A stretch of DNA of 64,000 nucleotides. Source: Petrolisthes cinctipes. Lineage: Eukaryota; Arthropoda; Malacostraca; Decapoda; Porcellanidae. Numbering within the stretch: the first letter of the stretch is position 1; each line of letters starts with the position of its first letter. Below are positions 9,836 to 22,227 of the stretch, piece by piece. The stretch spans positions 1,922,001-1,986,000 of the forward strand of contig JAWQEG010000470.1 in the NCBI GenBank assembly GCA_033782935.1. The letters run 5' to 3'. The position numbers and the translations under genes were made by a program. The notes below the pieces were generated by a model, which was given only the letters and a program-made list of their open reading frames with translations, was not told the DNA's origin and did not search any database.

Positions 9836-10012
9836 GTGTTAGAGTATTTTCAAAATACATGCTCAAAACATACTGAAAATCGATCTTTTAGGTGCACAAA
9901 AGTCGATATGTGCATGCATCTTCAGTACCCGTTTATATCTCAAATTCAGGCTCAAAACACCCGAAAATTCAATATTTTGGGGTCCCAGAAGCAATCTGTA
10001 CATGCCTACTCA
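9836..10012 (+). repeat. Reference long monomer L1b (177 bp)
   Basis: First monomer of a 'b' block. Diagnostic features are AATACATGCTCAAAACATAC, AGGTGCACAAAAGTCGATATG, GCATCTTCAGTACCCG, TTCAGGCTCAAAACACCCG, TTCAATATTTTGGGG and GAAGCAATCTG. It shares its first half with L1a but its second half with L2, so it looks like an old L1/L2 recombinant. In blocks from about 41.8 kb a hybrid appears that has the L1b beginning (ATACATGCTC) joined to the L1a middle (GTGCCCAAAAGTCG). Confidence 0.95.
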
Positions 10013-10188
10013 GTGTTAGAGTATTTTCAAAATACAGGCCCAAAACATGCTGAAAATCGATATTTTAGATGCCCAAAGTCAATATGTGCATGTATCTTCT
10101 GTACCCGTTTATATCTCAAATTCAGTCCCAAAACACCCGAAAATTCGATATTTAGGGGTCCCAGAAGCAATCTGTACATGCCTACTCA
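10013..10188 (+). repeat. Reference long monomer L2b (176 bp)
   Basis: Second monomer of a 'b' block. It is marked by AATACAGGCCCAAAACATGC, TCGATATTTTAGATGCCC and AAAGTCAATATGTGC. In the first ~13 kb its second half reads TTCAGTCCCAAAACACCCG and TTCGATATTTAGGGG, as in S. Elsewhere it reads TTCAGGCTC and TTCAATATTTTGGGG, as in L2a. The two forms show that second halves have been exchanged between S and L2. Confidence 0.93.
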
Positions 10189-10364
10189 GTGCTAGAGTAT
10201 TTTCAAAATACAGGCCCAAAACATGCTAAAAATCGATCTTTTAGATGCCCAAAGTCAATATGTGCATGTATCTTCTGTACCCGTTTATATCTCAAATTCA
10301 GGCTCAAAACACCTGAAAATTCAATATTTTGGGGTCCCAGAAGCAATCTGTACATGCATACACA
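10189..10364 (+). repeat. Reference long monomer L3 (176 bp) of four-monomer blocks
   Basis: Third L of LLLS blocks in the first ~19.5 kb. It begins GTGCTAGAGTATTTTC, a mix of the S start (GTGCTAGA) and the L continuation (GAGTATTTTC), and carries ACATGCTAAAAATCGATC plus TTTTAGATGCCCAAAG. It therefore resembles an S head joined to an L2b body without the 29-bp deletion. LLLS blocks between 22.2 and 32.5 kb use a different extra L (177 bp, often with GATAATCGATATTTTAG and CTAAACACCTG), so the four-monomer state arose more than once. Confidence 0.88.
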
Positions 10365-10512
10365 GTGCTAGAATATTTTCAAAATATAGGCTAAAAACAT
10401 GCTAAAAATCGACATTTTAGGTGCCAAAAAATCGATATCTCAAATTCAGTCCCAAAACACCCGAAAATTCGATATATAGAGGTCCCAGAAGGTATCTGTA
10501 CATGCCTACTCC
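10365..10512 (+). repeat. Reference short monomer Sb (148 bp)
   Basis: Short unit closing a 'b' block. It has the same 29-bp deletion as Sa but reads ATCGACATTTTAGGTGCC and AAAAAATCGATATC, with tail GATATATAGAGG or GATATTTAGAGG and GAAGGTATCTG. It normally precedes L1a. A sub-variant with CGATATATCAAATTC is frequent in S units from ~22.8 kb onward. Confidence 0.93.
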
Positions 10513-12692
10513 GTGTTAGAGTATTTTCAAAATACAGGCCAAAAACATACTGAAAATCGATCTTTTAGGTGCCCAAAAGTCGATATGTGCATGCATCTTC
10601 TGTACCCGTTTATATCTTAAATTCTGGCCCTAAACACCCAAAAATTCGATATTTTGGGGTCCCAGAAGCGATCTGTACATGCCTACTCCGTGTTAGAGTA
10701 TTTTCAAAATTCAGGCCCAAAACATGCTGAAAATCGATATTTTTGGTGCCCAAAGTCAATATGTGCATGTATCTTCTGTACCCGTTTATATCTCAAATTC
10801 AGGCTCAAAACACCCGAAAATTCAATATTTTGGGGTCCCAGAAGCAATCTGTACATGCCTACTCAGTGCTAGAATATTTTCAAAATATAGGCTAAAAACA
10901 TGCTAAAAATCGATCTTTTAGGTGCCAAAAAGTCGATATCTCAAATTCAGTCCCAAAACACCCGAAAATTCGATATTTAGGGGTCCCAGAAGCGATCTGT
11001 ACATGTCTACTCCGTGTTAGAGTATTTTCAAAATACATGCTCAAAACATACTGAAAATCGATCTTTTAGGTGCACAAAAGTCGATATGTGCATGCATCTT
11101 CAGTACCCGTTTATATCTCAAATTCAGGCTCAAAACACCCGAAAATTCAATATTTTGGGGTCCCAGAAGCAATCTGTACATGCCTACTCAGTGCTAGAGT
11201 ATTTTCAAAATACAGGCCCAAAACATGCTAAAAATCGATCTTTTAGATGCCCAAAGTCAATATGTGCATGTATCTTCTGTACCCGTTTATATCTCAAATT
11301 CAGGCTCAAAACACCAGAAAATTCAATATTTTGGGGTCCCAGAAGCAATCTGTACATGCCTACACAGTGCTAGAATATTTTCAAAATATAGGCTAAAAAC
11401 AAGCTAAAAATCGACATTTTAGGTGCAAAAAAATCGATATCTCAAATTCAGTCCCAAAACACCCGAAAATTCGATATATAGAGGTCCCAGAAGGTACCTG
11501 TACATGCCTACTCCGTGTTAGAGTATTTTCAAAATACAGCCCAAAAACATATTGAAAATCGATCTTTTAGGTGCCCAAAAGTCGATATGTGCATGCATCT
11601 TCTGTACCCGTTTATATCTCAAATTCTGGCCCTAAACACCCAAAAATTCGATATTTTGGGGTCCCAGAAGCGATCTGTACATGCCTACTCCGTGTTAGAG
11701 TATTTTCAAAATTCAGGCCCAAAACATGCTGAAAATCGATATTTTTGGTGCCCAAAGTCAATATGTGCATGTATCTTCTGTACCCGTTTATATCTCAAAT
11801 TCAGGCTCAAAACACCCGAAAATTCAATATTTTGGGGTCCCAGAAGCAATCTGTACATGCCTACTCAGTGCTAGAATATTTTCAAAATATAGGCAAAAAA
11901 CATGCTAAAAATCGATCTTTTAGGAGGCAAAATGTCGATATCTCAAATTCAGTCCCAAAACACCCGAAAATTCGATATTTAGGGGTCCCAGAAGCGATCT
12001 GTACATGTCTACTCCGTGTTAGAGTATTTTCAAAATACATGCTCAAAACATACTGAAAATCGATCTTTTAGGTGCACAAAAGTCGATATGTGCATGCATC
12101 TTCAGTACCCGTTTATATCTCAAATTCAGGCTCAAAACACCCGAAAATTCAATATTTTGGGGTCCCAGAAGCAATCTGTACATGCCTACTCAGTGTTAGA
12201 GTATTTTCAAAATACAGGCCCAAAACATGCTGAAAATCGATATTTTAGATGCCCAAAGTCAATATGTGCATGTATCTTCTGTACCCGTTTATATCTCAAA
12301 TTCTGGCCCTAAACACCCAAAAATTCGATATTTTGGGGTCCCTGAAGTAATCTGTACATGCTTACTCCGTGTTAGAGTATTTTCAAAATTCAGGCCCAAA
12401 ACATGCTGAAAATCGATATTTTTGGTGCCCAAAGTCAATATGTGCATGTATCTTCTGTACCCGTTTATATTTCGAATTCAGGCTCAAAACACCAGAAAAT
12501 TCAATATTTTGGGGTCCCAGAAGCAATCTGTATATGCCTACTCAGTGCTAGAATATTTTCAAAATATAGGCTAAAAACATGCTAAAAATCGATCTTTTAG
12601 ATGCCAAAAAGTCGATATCTCAAATTCAGTCCCAAAACACCCGAAAATTCGATATTTAGGGGTCCCAGAAGCGATCTGTACATGTCTACTCC
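10513..12692. repeat. Blocks LLS, LLS, LLS, LLLS
   Basis: Blocks start at 10513, 11014, 11515 and 12016 (677 bp). The 11014 block is an L1b joined directly to an L3 (GTGCTAGAGT start near 11191), so it is a 'b' block that lost its L2b. The S at 11868 has AGGAGGCAAAATGTCGATATC, unlike its neighbours. The 12016 block carries an L with TTCTGGCCCTAAACACCC as its second long unit, evidence of exchange between L1a and L2b. Confidence 0.9.
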
Positions 12693-15600
12693 GTGTTAGA
12701 GTATTTTCAAAATACATGCTCAAAACATACTGAAAATCGATCTTTTAGGTGCACAAAAGTCGATATGTGCATGCATCTTCAGTACCCGTTTATATCTCAA
12801 ATTCAGGCTCAAAACACCCGAAAATTCAATATTTTGGGGTCCCAGAAGCAATCTGTACATGCCTACTCAGTGTTAGAGTATTTTCAAAATACAGGCCCAA
12901 AACATGCTGAAAATCGATATTTTAGATGCCCAAAGTTAATGTGTGCATGTATCTTCTGTACCCGTTTATATCTCAAATTCAGTCCCAAAACACCCGAAAA
13001 TTTGATATTTAGGGGTCCCAGAAGCAATCTGTACATGCCTACTCAGTGCTAGAGTATTTTCAAAATACAGGCCCAAAACATGCTAAAAATCGATCTTTTA
13101 GATGCCCAAAATCAATATGTGCATGTATCTTCTGTACCCGTTTATATCTCAAATTCAGGCTCAAAACACCCGAAAATTCAATATTTTGGGGTCCCAGAAG
13201 CAATCTGTACATGCCTACACAGTGCTAGAATATTTTCAAAATATAGGCTAAAAACATGCTAAAAATCGACATTTTAGGTGCCAAAAAATCGATATCTCAA
13301 ATTCAGTCCCAAAACACCCGAAAATTCGATATATAGAGGTCCCAGAAGGTATCTGTACATGCCTACTCCGTGTTAGAGTATTTTCAAAATACAGGCCAAA
13401 AACATACTGAAAATCGATCTTTTAGGTGCCCAAAAGTCGATATGTGCATGCATCTTCAGTACCCGTTTATATCTCAAATTCTGGCCCTAAACACCCAAAA
13501 ATTCGATATTTTGGGGTCCCAGAAGCGATCTGTACATGCCTACTCCGTGTTAGAGTATTTTCAAAATTCATGCCCAAAACATGCTGAAAATCGATATTTT
13601 TGGTGCCCAAAGTCAATATGTGCATGTATCTTCTGTACCCGTTTATATCTCAAATTCAGGCTCAAAACACCCGAAAATTCAATATTTTGGGGTCCCAGAA
13701 GCAATCTGTACATGCCTACTCAGTGCTAGAATATTTTCAAAATATAGGCTAAAAACATGCTAAAAATCGATCTTTTAGGTGGCAAAAAGTCGATATCTCA
13801 AATTCAGTCCCAAAACACCCGAAAATTCGATATTTAGGGGTCCCAGAAGCGATCTGTACATGTCTACTCCGTGTTAGAGTATTTTCAAAATACATGCTCA
13901 AAACATACTGAAAATCGATCTTTTAGGTGCACAAAAGTCGATATGTGCATGCATCTTCAGTACCCGTTTATATCTCAAATTCAGGCTCAAAACACCCGAA
14001 AATTCAATATTTGGGGGTCCCAGAAGCAATCTGTACATGCCTACTCAGTGTTAGAGTATTTTCAAAATACAGGCCCAAAACATGCTGAAAATCGATATTT
14101 TAGATGCCCAAAGTCAATATGTGCATGTATCTTCTGTACCCGTTTATATCTCAAATTCAGGCTCAAAACACCCGAAAATTCAATATTTTGGGGTCCCAGA
14201 AGCAATCTGTACATGCCTACTCAGTGCTAGAGTATTTTCAAAATACAGGCCCAAAACATGCTAAAAATCGATCTTTTAGATGCCCAAAGTCAATATGTGC
14301 ATGTATCTTCTGTACCCGTTTATATCTCAAATTCAGGCTCAAAACACCCGAAAATTCAATATTTTGGGGTCCCAGAAGCAATCTGTACATGCCTACACAG
14401 TGCTAGAATATTTTCAAAATATAGGCTAAAAACATGCTAAAAATCGACATTTTAGGTGCCAAAAAATCGATATATCAAATTTAGTCTCAAAACACCCGAA
14501 AATTCGATATATAGAGGTCCCAGAAGGTATCTGTACATGCCTACTCCGTGTTAGAGTATTTTCAAAATACAGGCCAAAAACATACTGAAAATCGATCTTT
14601 TAGGTGCCCAAAAGTCGATATGTGCATGCATCTTCTGTACCCGTTTATATCTCAAATTCTGGCCCTAAACACCCAAAAATTCGATATTTTGGGGTCCCAG
14701 AAGCGATCTGTACATGCCTACTCCGTGTTAGAGTATTTTCAAAATTCATGCCCAAAACATGCTGAAAATCGATATTTTTGGTGCCCAAAGTCAATATGTG
14801 CATGTATCTTCTGTACCCGTTTATATCTCAAATTCAGGCTCAAAACACCCGAAAATTCAATATTTTGGGGTCCCAGAAGCAATCTGTACATGCCTACTCA
14901 GTGCTAGAATATTTTCAAAATATAGGCTAAAAACATGCTAAAAATCGATCTTTTAGGTGGCAAAAAGTCGATATCTCAAATTCAGTCCCAAAACACCCGA
15001 AAATTCGATATTTAGGGGTCCCAGAAGCGATCTGTACATGTCTACTCCGTGTTAGAGTATTTTCAAAATACATGCTCAAAACATACTGAAAATCGGTCTT
15101 TTAGGTGCACAAAAGTCGATATGTGCATGCATCTTCAGTACCCGTTTATATCTCAAATTCAGGCTCAAAACACCCGAAAATTCAATATTTTGGGGTCCCA
15201 GAAGCAATCTGTACATGCCTACTCAGTGTTAGAGTATTTTCAAAATACAGGCCCAAAACATGCTGAAAATCGATATTTTAGATGCCCAAAGTCAATATGT
15301 GCATGTATCTTCTGTACCCGTTTATATCTCAAATTCAGGCTCAAAACACCCGAAAATTCAATATTTTGGGGTCCCAGAAGCAATCTGTACATGCCTACTC
15401 AGTGCTAGAGTATTTTCAAAATACAGGCCCAAAACATGCTAAAAATCGATCTTTTAGATGCCCAAAGTCAATATGTGCATGTATCTTCTGTACCCGTTTA
15501 TATCTCAAATTCAGGCTCAAAACACCCGAAAATTCAATATTTTGGGGTCCCAGAAGCAATCTGTACATGCCTACACAGTGCTAGAATATTTTCAAAATAT

Positions 15601-17403
15601 AGGCTAAAAACATGCTAAAAATCGACATTTTAGGTGCCAAAAAATCGATATCTCAAATTCAGTCCCAAAACACCCGAAAATTCGATATTTAGAGGTCCCA
15701 GAAGGTATCTGTACATGCCTACTCCGTGTTAGAGTATTTTCAAAATACAGGCCAAAAACATACTGAAAATCGATCTTTTAGGTGCCCAAAAGTCGATATG
15801 TGCATGCATCTTCTGTACCCGTTTATATCTCAAATTCTGGCCCTAAACACCCGAAAATTCGATATTTTGGGGTCCCAGAAGCGATATGTACATGCCTGCT
15901 CCGTGTTAGAGTATTTTCAAAATTCAGGCCCAAAACATGCTGAAAATCGATATTTTTGGTGCCCAAAGTCAATATGTGCATGTATCTTCTGTACCCGTTT
16001 ATATCTCAAATTCAGGCCCAAAACACCCGAAAATTCAATATTTTGGGGTCCCAGAAGCAATCTGTACATGCCTACTCAGTGCTAGAATATTTTCAAAATA
16101 TAGGCTAAAAACATGCTAAAAATCGATCTTTTAGGTGCCAAAAAGTCGATATCTCAAATTCAGTCCCAAAACACCCGAAAATTCGATATTTAGGGGTCCC
16201 AGAAGCGATCTGTACATATCTACTCCGTGTTAGAGTATTTTCAAAATACATGCTCAAAACATACTGAAAATCGATCTTTTAGGTGCACAAAAGTCGATAT
16301 GTGCATGCATCTTCAGTACCCGTTTATATCTCAAATTCAGCCTCAAAACACCCGAAAATTCGATATTTTGGGGTCCCAGAAGCAATCTGTACATGCCTAC
16401 TCAGTGTTAGAGTATTTTCAAAATACAGGCCCAAAACATGCTGAAAATCGATATTTTAGATGCCCAAAGTCAATATGTGCATGTATCTTCTGTACCCGTT
16501 TATATCTCAAATTCAGGCTCAAAACACCCGAAAATTCAATATTTTGGGGTCCCAGAAGCAATCTGTACATGCCTACTCAGTGCTAGAGTATTTTCAAAAT
16601 ACAGGCCCAAAACATGCTAAAAATCGATCTTTTAGATGCCCAAAGTCAATATGTGCATGTATCTTCTGTACCCGTTTATATCTGAAATTCAGGTTCAAAA
16701 CACCCGAAAATTCAATATTTTGGGGTCCCAGAAGCAATCTGTACATGCCTATACAATGCTAGAATATTTTCAAAATATAGGCTAAAAACATGCTAAAAAT
16801 CGACATTTTAGGTGCCAAAAAATCGATATCTCAAATTCAGTCCCAAAACTCCCGAAAATTCGATATTTAGAGGTCCCAGAAGGTATCTGTACATGCCTAC
16901 TCCGTGTTAGAGTATTTTTAAAATACAGGCCAAAAACATACTGAAAATCGATCTTTTAGGTGCCCAAAAGTCGATATGTGCATGCATCTTCTGTACCCGT
17001 TTATATCTCAAATTCTGGCCCTAAACACCCGAAAATTCGATATTTTGGGGTCCCAGAAGCGATCTGTACATGCCTACTCCGTGTTAGAGTATTTTCAAAA
17101 TTCAGGCCCAAAACATGCTAAAATCGATATTTTTGGTGCCCAAAGTCAATATGTGCATGTATCTTCTGTACCCGTTTATATCTCAAATTCAGGCTCAAAA
17201 CACCCGAAAATTCAATATTTTTTGGTCCCAGAAGCAATCTGTACATGCCTACTCAGTGCTAGAATATTTTCAAAATATAGGCTAAAAACATGCTAAAAAT
17301 CGATCTTTTAGGTGCCAAAAAGTCGATATCTCAAATTCAGTCCCAAAACACCCGAAAATTCGATATTTAGGGGTCCCAGAAGCGATCTGTACATGCCTAC
17401 TCC
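12693..17403. repeat. Four tandem copies of the 1178-bp HOR (LLLS + LLS)
   Basis: Composite units are 12693-13870, 13871-15048, 15049-16226 and 16227-17403. Each is a 677-bp 'b' block (L1b-L2b-L3-Sb) followed by a 501-bp 'a' block (L1a-L2a-Sa). The first two share ATTCATGCCCAAAAC (13567 and 14745) and an S with AGGTGGCAAAAAG (both at +1178), and so form the most recent pair. The last 'a' block is 500 bp because of a one-base loss in its L2 (near 17119). Confidence 0.92.
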
Positions 17404-19573
17404 GTGTTAGAGTATTTTTAAAATACATGCTCAAAACATACTGAAAATCGATCTTTTAGGTGAACAAAAGTCGATATGTGCATGCATCTTCAGTACCCGT
17501 TTATATCTCAAATTCAGGCTCAAAACACCCGAAAATTCAATATTTTGGGGTCCCAGAACCAATCTGTACATGCCTACTCAGTGTTAGAGTATTTTCAAAA
17601 TACAGGCCCAAAACATGTTGAAAATCGATATTTTAGATGACCAAAGTCAATATGTGCATGTATCTTCTGTACCCGTTTATATCTCAAATTCAGGCTCAAA
17701 ACACCCGAAAATTCAATATTTTGGGGTCCCAGAAGCAATCTGTACATGCCTACACAGTTCTAGAATATTTTCAAAATATAGGCTAAAAACATGCTAAAAA
17801 TCGACATTTTAGGTGCAAAAAAATCGATATCTCAAATTCAGTCCCAAAACACCCGAAAATTCGATATTTAGAGGTCCCAGAAGGTATCTGTACATGCCTA
17901 CTCCGTGTTAGAGTATTTTCAAAATACAGGACAAAAACATACTGAAAATCGATCTTTTAGGTGGCCAAAAGTCGATATGTGCATGCATCTCCTGTACCCG
18001 TTTATATCTCAAATTCTGGCCCTAAACACCCGAAAATTCGATATTTTGGGGTCCCAGAAGCGATCTGTACATGCCTACTCCGTGTTAGAGTATTTTCAAA
18101 ATTCAGGCCCAAAACATGCTGAAAATCGATATTTTTGGTGCCCAAAGTCAATATGTGCATGTATCTTCTGTACCCGTTTATATCTCAAATTCAGGCTCAA
18201 AACTCCCGAAAATTCAATATTTTGGGGTACCAGAAGCAATCTGTACAGTGCTAGAATATTTTCAAAATATAGGCTAAAAACATGCTAAAAATCGATCTTT
18301 TAGGTGCCAAAAAGTCGATATCTCAAATTCAGTCCCAAAACACCCGAAAATTCAATATTTAGGTGTCCCAGAAGCGATCTGTACATGCCTACTCCGTGTT
18401 AGAGTATTTTCAAAATACATGCTCAAAACATACTGAAAATCGATCTTTTAGGTGCACAAAAGTCGATATGTGCATGCATCTTCAGTACCCGTTTATATCT
18501 CAAATTCAGGCTCAAAACACCCGAAAATTTAATATTTTGGGGTCCCAGAAGCAATCTGTACATGCCTACTCAGTGTTAGAGTATTTTCAAAATACAGGCC
18601 CAAAACATGCTGAAAATCGATATTTTAGATGCCCAAAGTCAATATGTGCATGTATCATCTGTACCCGTTTATATCTCAAATTCAGGCTCAAAACGCCCGA
18701 AAATTCAATATTTTGGGGTCCCAGAAGCAATCTGTACATGCCTACACAGTGCTAGAATATTTTCATGATATAGGCGAAAAACATGCTAAAAATCGACATT
18801 TTAGGTGCAAAAAAATCGATATCTCAAATTCAGTCCCAAAACACCCGAAAATTCGATATTTAGAGGTCCCAGAAGGTATCTGTACATGCCTACAACGTGT
18901 TAGAGTATTTTCAAAATACAGGCCAAAAAAATACTGAAAATCGATCTTTTAGGTGCCCAAAAGTCGATATGTGCATGCATCTTCTGTACCCGTTTATATC
19001 TCAAATTCTGGCCCTAAACACCCGAAAATTCGATATTTTGGGGTCCCAGAAGCGATCTGTACATGCCTACTCCGTGTTAGAGTATTTTCAAAATTCAGGA
19101 CCAAAACATGCTGAAAATCGATATTTTTGGTGCCGAAAGTCAATATGTGCATGTATCTTCTTTACCCGTTTATATCTCAAATTCAGGCTCAAAACACCCG
19201 AAAATTCAATATTTTGGGGTCCCAGAAGCAATCTGTACATGCCTACTCAGTGCTAGAGTATTTTCAAAATACAGGCCCAAAACATGCTAAAAATCGATCT
19301 TTTAGATGCCCAAAGTCAATATGTGCATGTATCTTCTGTACCCGTTTATATCTCAAATTCAGGCTCAAAACACCCGAAAATTCAATATTTTGGGGTCCCA
19401 GAAGCAATCTGTACATGCCTACACAGTGCTAGAATATTTTCAAAATATAGGCTAAAAACATGCTAAAAATCGACATTTTAGGTGCCAAAAAATCGATATC
19501 TCAAATTCAGTCCCAAAACACCCGAAAATTCGATATTTAGAGGTCCCAGAAGCGATCTGTACATGCCTACTCC
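17404..19573. repeat. Blocks LLS, LLS (10-bp deletion), LLS, LLLS
   Basis: Blocks start at 17404, 17905 (491 bp), 18396 and 18897 (677 bp, 'a' type L1a-L2a followed by L3). This is the transition where the S tail TGTCTACTCC of the first zone is replaced by TGCCTACTCC. The S at ~18749 reads TATTTTCATGATATAGGC, which breaks the palindrome. Confidence 0.9.
18241..18251 (+). other. Isolated copy of the 10-bp L-to-S boundary deletion
   Basis: CTGTACAGTGC replaces CTGTACATGCCTACTCAGTGC, so the S begins at 18248 and the block is 491 bp. The same junction is amplified after 51.9 kb; this is the only copy before that. Confidence 0.93.
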
Positions 19574-20223
19574 GTATTAGAGTATTTTCAAAATACAGGC
19601 CAAAAACATACTGAAAATCGATCTTTTAGGTGACCAAAAGTCGATATGTGCATGCATCTTCTGTACCCGTTTATATCTCAAATTCTGGCCCTAAACACCC
19701 GAATATTCGATATTTTGGGGTCCCAGAAGCAATCTGTACATGCCTACACAGTGCTAGAATATTTTCAAAATATAGGCTAAAAACATGCTAAAAATCGAAA
19801 TTTTAGGTGCCAAAAAATCGATATCTCAAATTCAGTCCCAAAACACCCGTAAATTCGATATTTAGAGGTCCCAGAAGCGATCTGTACATGCCTACTCCGT
19901 GTTAGAGTATTTTCAAAATACAGGCCAAAAACATACTGAAAATCGATCTTTTAGGTGACCAAAAGTCGATATGTGCATGCATCTTCTGTACCCGTTTATA
20001 TCTCAAATTCAGGCTCAAAACACCCGAAAATTCAATATTTTGGGGTCCCAGAAGCAATCTGTACATGCCTACACAGTGCTAGAATATTTTCAAAATATAG
20101 GCTAAAAACATGCTAAAAATCGACATTTTAGGTGCCAAAAAATCGATATCTCAAATTCAGTCCCAAAACACCCGAAAATTCGATATTTAGAGGTCCCAGA
20201 AGGTATCTGTACATGCCTACTCC
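19574..20223. repeat. Two consecutive LS dimers (325 bp each)
   Basis: Dimers are 19574-19898 and 19899-20223. Each has one L with a GACCAAAAGTCGATATG middle followed by an S starting GTGCTAGAAT (19751 and 20076). The first L has an L1a second half (TTCTGGCCC); the second has an L1b/L2 second half (TTCAGGCTC). The pair looks like a tandem copy whose L was partly converted. Confidence 0.9.
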
Positions 20224-22227
20224 GTGTTAGAGTATTTTCAAAATACAGGCCAAAAACATACTGAAAATCGATCTTTTAGGTGCCCAAAAGTCGATATGTG
20301 CATGCATCTTCTGTACCCGTTTATATCTCAAATTCTGGCCCTAAACACCCGAAAATTCAATATTTTGGGGTCCCAGAAGCCATCTGTACATGCCTACTCC
20401 GTGTTAGAGTATTTTCAAAATTCATGCCTAAAACATGCTGAAAATCGATATTTTTGGTGCCCAAAGTCAATATGTGCATGTATCTTCTGTACCCGTTTAT
20501 ATCTCAAATTCAGGCTCAAAACACCCGAAAATTCAATATTTTGGGGTCCCAGAAGCAATCTGTACATAGGCACTCAGTGCTAGAATATTTTCAAAATATA
20601 GGCTAAAAACATGCTAAAAATCGATCTTTTAGGTGCCAAAAAGTCGATATCTCAAATTCAGTCCCAAAACACCCGAAAATTCGATATTTAGGGATCCCAG
20701 AAGCGATCTGTACATGCCTACTCCGTGTTAGAGTATTTTCAAAATACATGCTCAAAACATACTGAAAATCGATCTTTTAGGTGCACAAAAGTCGATATGT
20801 GCATGCATCTTCAGTACCCGTTTATATCTCAAATTCTGGCTCAAAACACCTGAAAATTCAATATTTTGGGGTCCCAGAAGCAATCTGTACATGCCTACTC
20901 AGTGTTAGAGTATTTTCATAATACAGGCCCAAAACATGCTGAAAATCGATATTTTAGATGCCCAAAGTCAATATGTGCATGTATCTTCTGTACCCGTTTA
21001 TATCTCAAATTCAGGCTCAAAACACCCGAAAATTCAATATTTTGGGGTCCCAGAAGCAATCTGTACATGCCTACTCAGTGCTAGAATATTTTCAAAATAT
21101 AGGCTAAAAACATGCTAAAAATCGATCTTTTAGGTGCCAAAAAATCGATATCTCAAATTCAGTCCCAAAACACCCGAAAATTCGATATTTAGGGGTCCCA
21201 GAAACGATCTGTACATGCCTACTCCGTGTTAGAGTATTTTCAAAATACATGCTCAAAACATACTGAAAATCGATCTTTTAGGTGCACAAAAGTCGATATG
21301 TGCATGCATCTTCAGTACCCGTTTATATCTCAAATTCAGGCTCAAAACACCCGAAAATTCAATATTTTGGGGTCCCAGAAGCAATCTGTACATGCCTACT
21401 CAGTGTTAGAGTATTTTCAAAATACAGGCCCAAAACATGCTGATAATCGATATTTTAGATGCCCAAAGTCAATATGTGCATGTATCTTCTGTACCCGTTT
21501 ATATCTCAAATTCAGGCTCAAAACACCCGAAAATTCAATATTTTGGGGTCCCAGAAGCAATCTGTACATGCCTACACAGTGCTAGAATATTTTCAAAATA
21601 TAGGCTAAAAACATGCTAAAAATCGACATTTTAGGTGCCAAAAAATCGATATATGAAATTCAGTACCAAAACACCCGAAAATTCGATATTTAGAGGTCCC
21701 AGAAGGTATCTGTACATGCCTACTCCTTGTTAGAGTATTTTCAACATACAGGCCAAAAACATACTGAAAATCGATCTTTTAGGTGCCCAAAAGTCGATAT
21801 GTGCATGCATCTTCTGTACCCGTTTATATCTCAAATTCTGGCCCTAAACACCCGAAAATTCGATATTTTGGGGTCCCAGAAGCGATCTGTACATGCCTAC
21901 TCCGTGTTAGAGTATTTTCAAAATTCAGGCCCAAAACATGCTAAAAATCGATATTTTTGGTGCCCAAAGTCAATATGTACATGTATCTTCTGTACCCGTT
22001 TATATCTCAAATTCAGGCTCAAAACACCCGAAAATTCAATATTTTGGGGTCCAAGAAGCAATCTGTACATGTCTACTCAGTGCTAGAATATTTTCAAAAT
22101 ATAGGCTAAAAACATGCTAAAAATCGATCTTTTAGGTGCCAAAAAATCGATATCTCAAATTCAGTCCCAAAACACCCGAAAATTCGATATTTAGGGGTCC
22201 CAGAAGCGATCTGTACATGCCTACTCA
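20224..22227. repeat. Four regular LLS blocks
   Basis: Blocks start at 20224, 20725, 21226 and 21727, each 501 bp. They run a, b, b, a. The 20224 block ends its L2 with ACATAGGCACTCAG, a local mutation. The 21727 block is the first L1a of the CTCCTTG / CAACATAC class that dominates the next 24 kb. Confidence 0.9.

Larger units (their letters stand above)
6654..10512. repeat. Segmental duplication, copy 2 (3859 bp, seven blocks)
   Basis: Blocks start at 6654 (502 bp), 7156 (500), 7656 (501), 8157 (677), 8834, 9335 and 9836 (677). The order matches copy 1 except that one block stands in place of two. The block at 7656 has the L1 marker of the 3297 block (CGATTTTTTGGGG) and the S marker of the 3797 block (CACCCAAAAATTCGATATTTAGGGG region), so it is a fusion of the two or their ancestor. 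Inside both copies the sub-period LLLS+LLS+LLS is 1679 bp. Confidence 0.9.
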
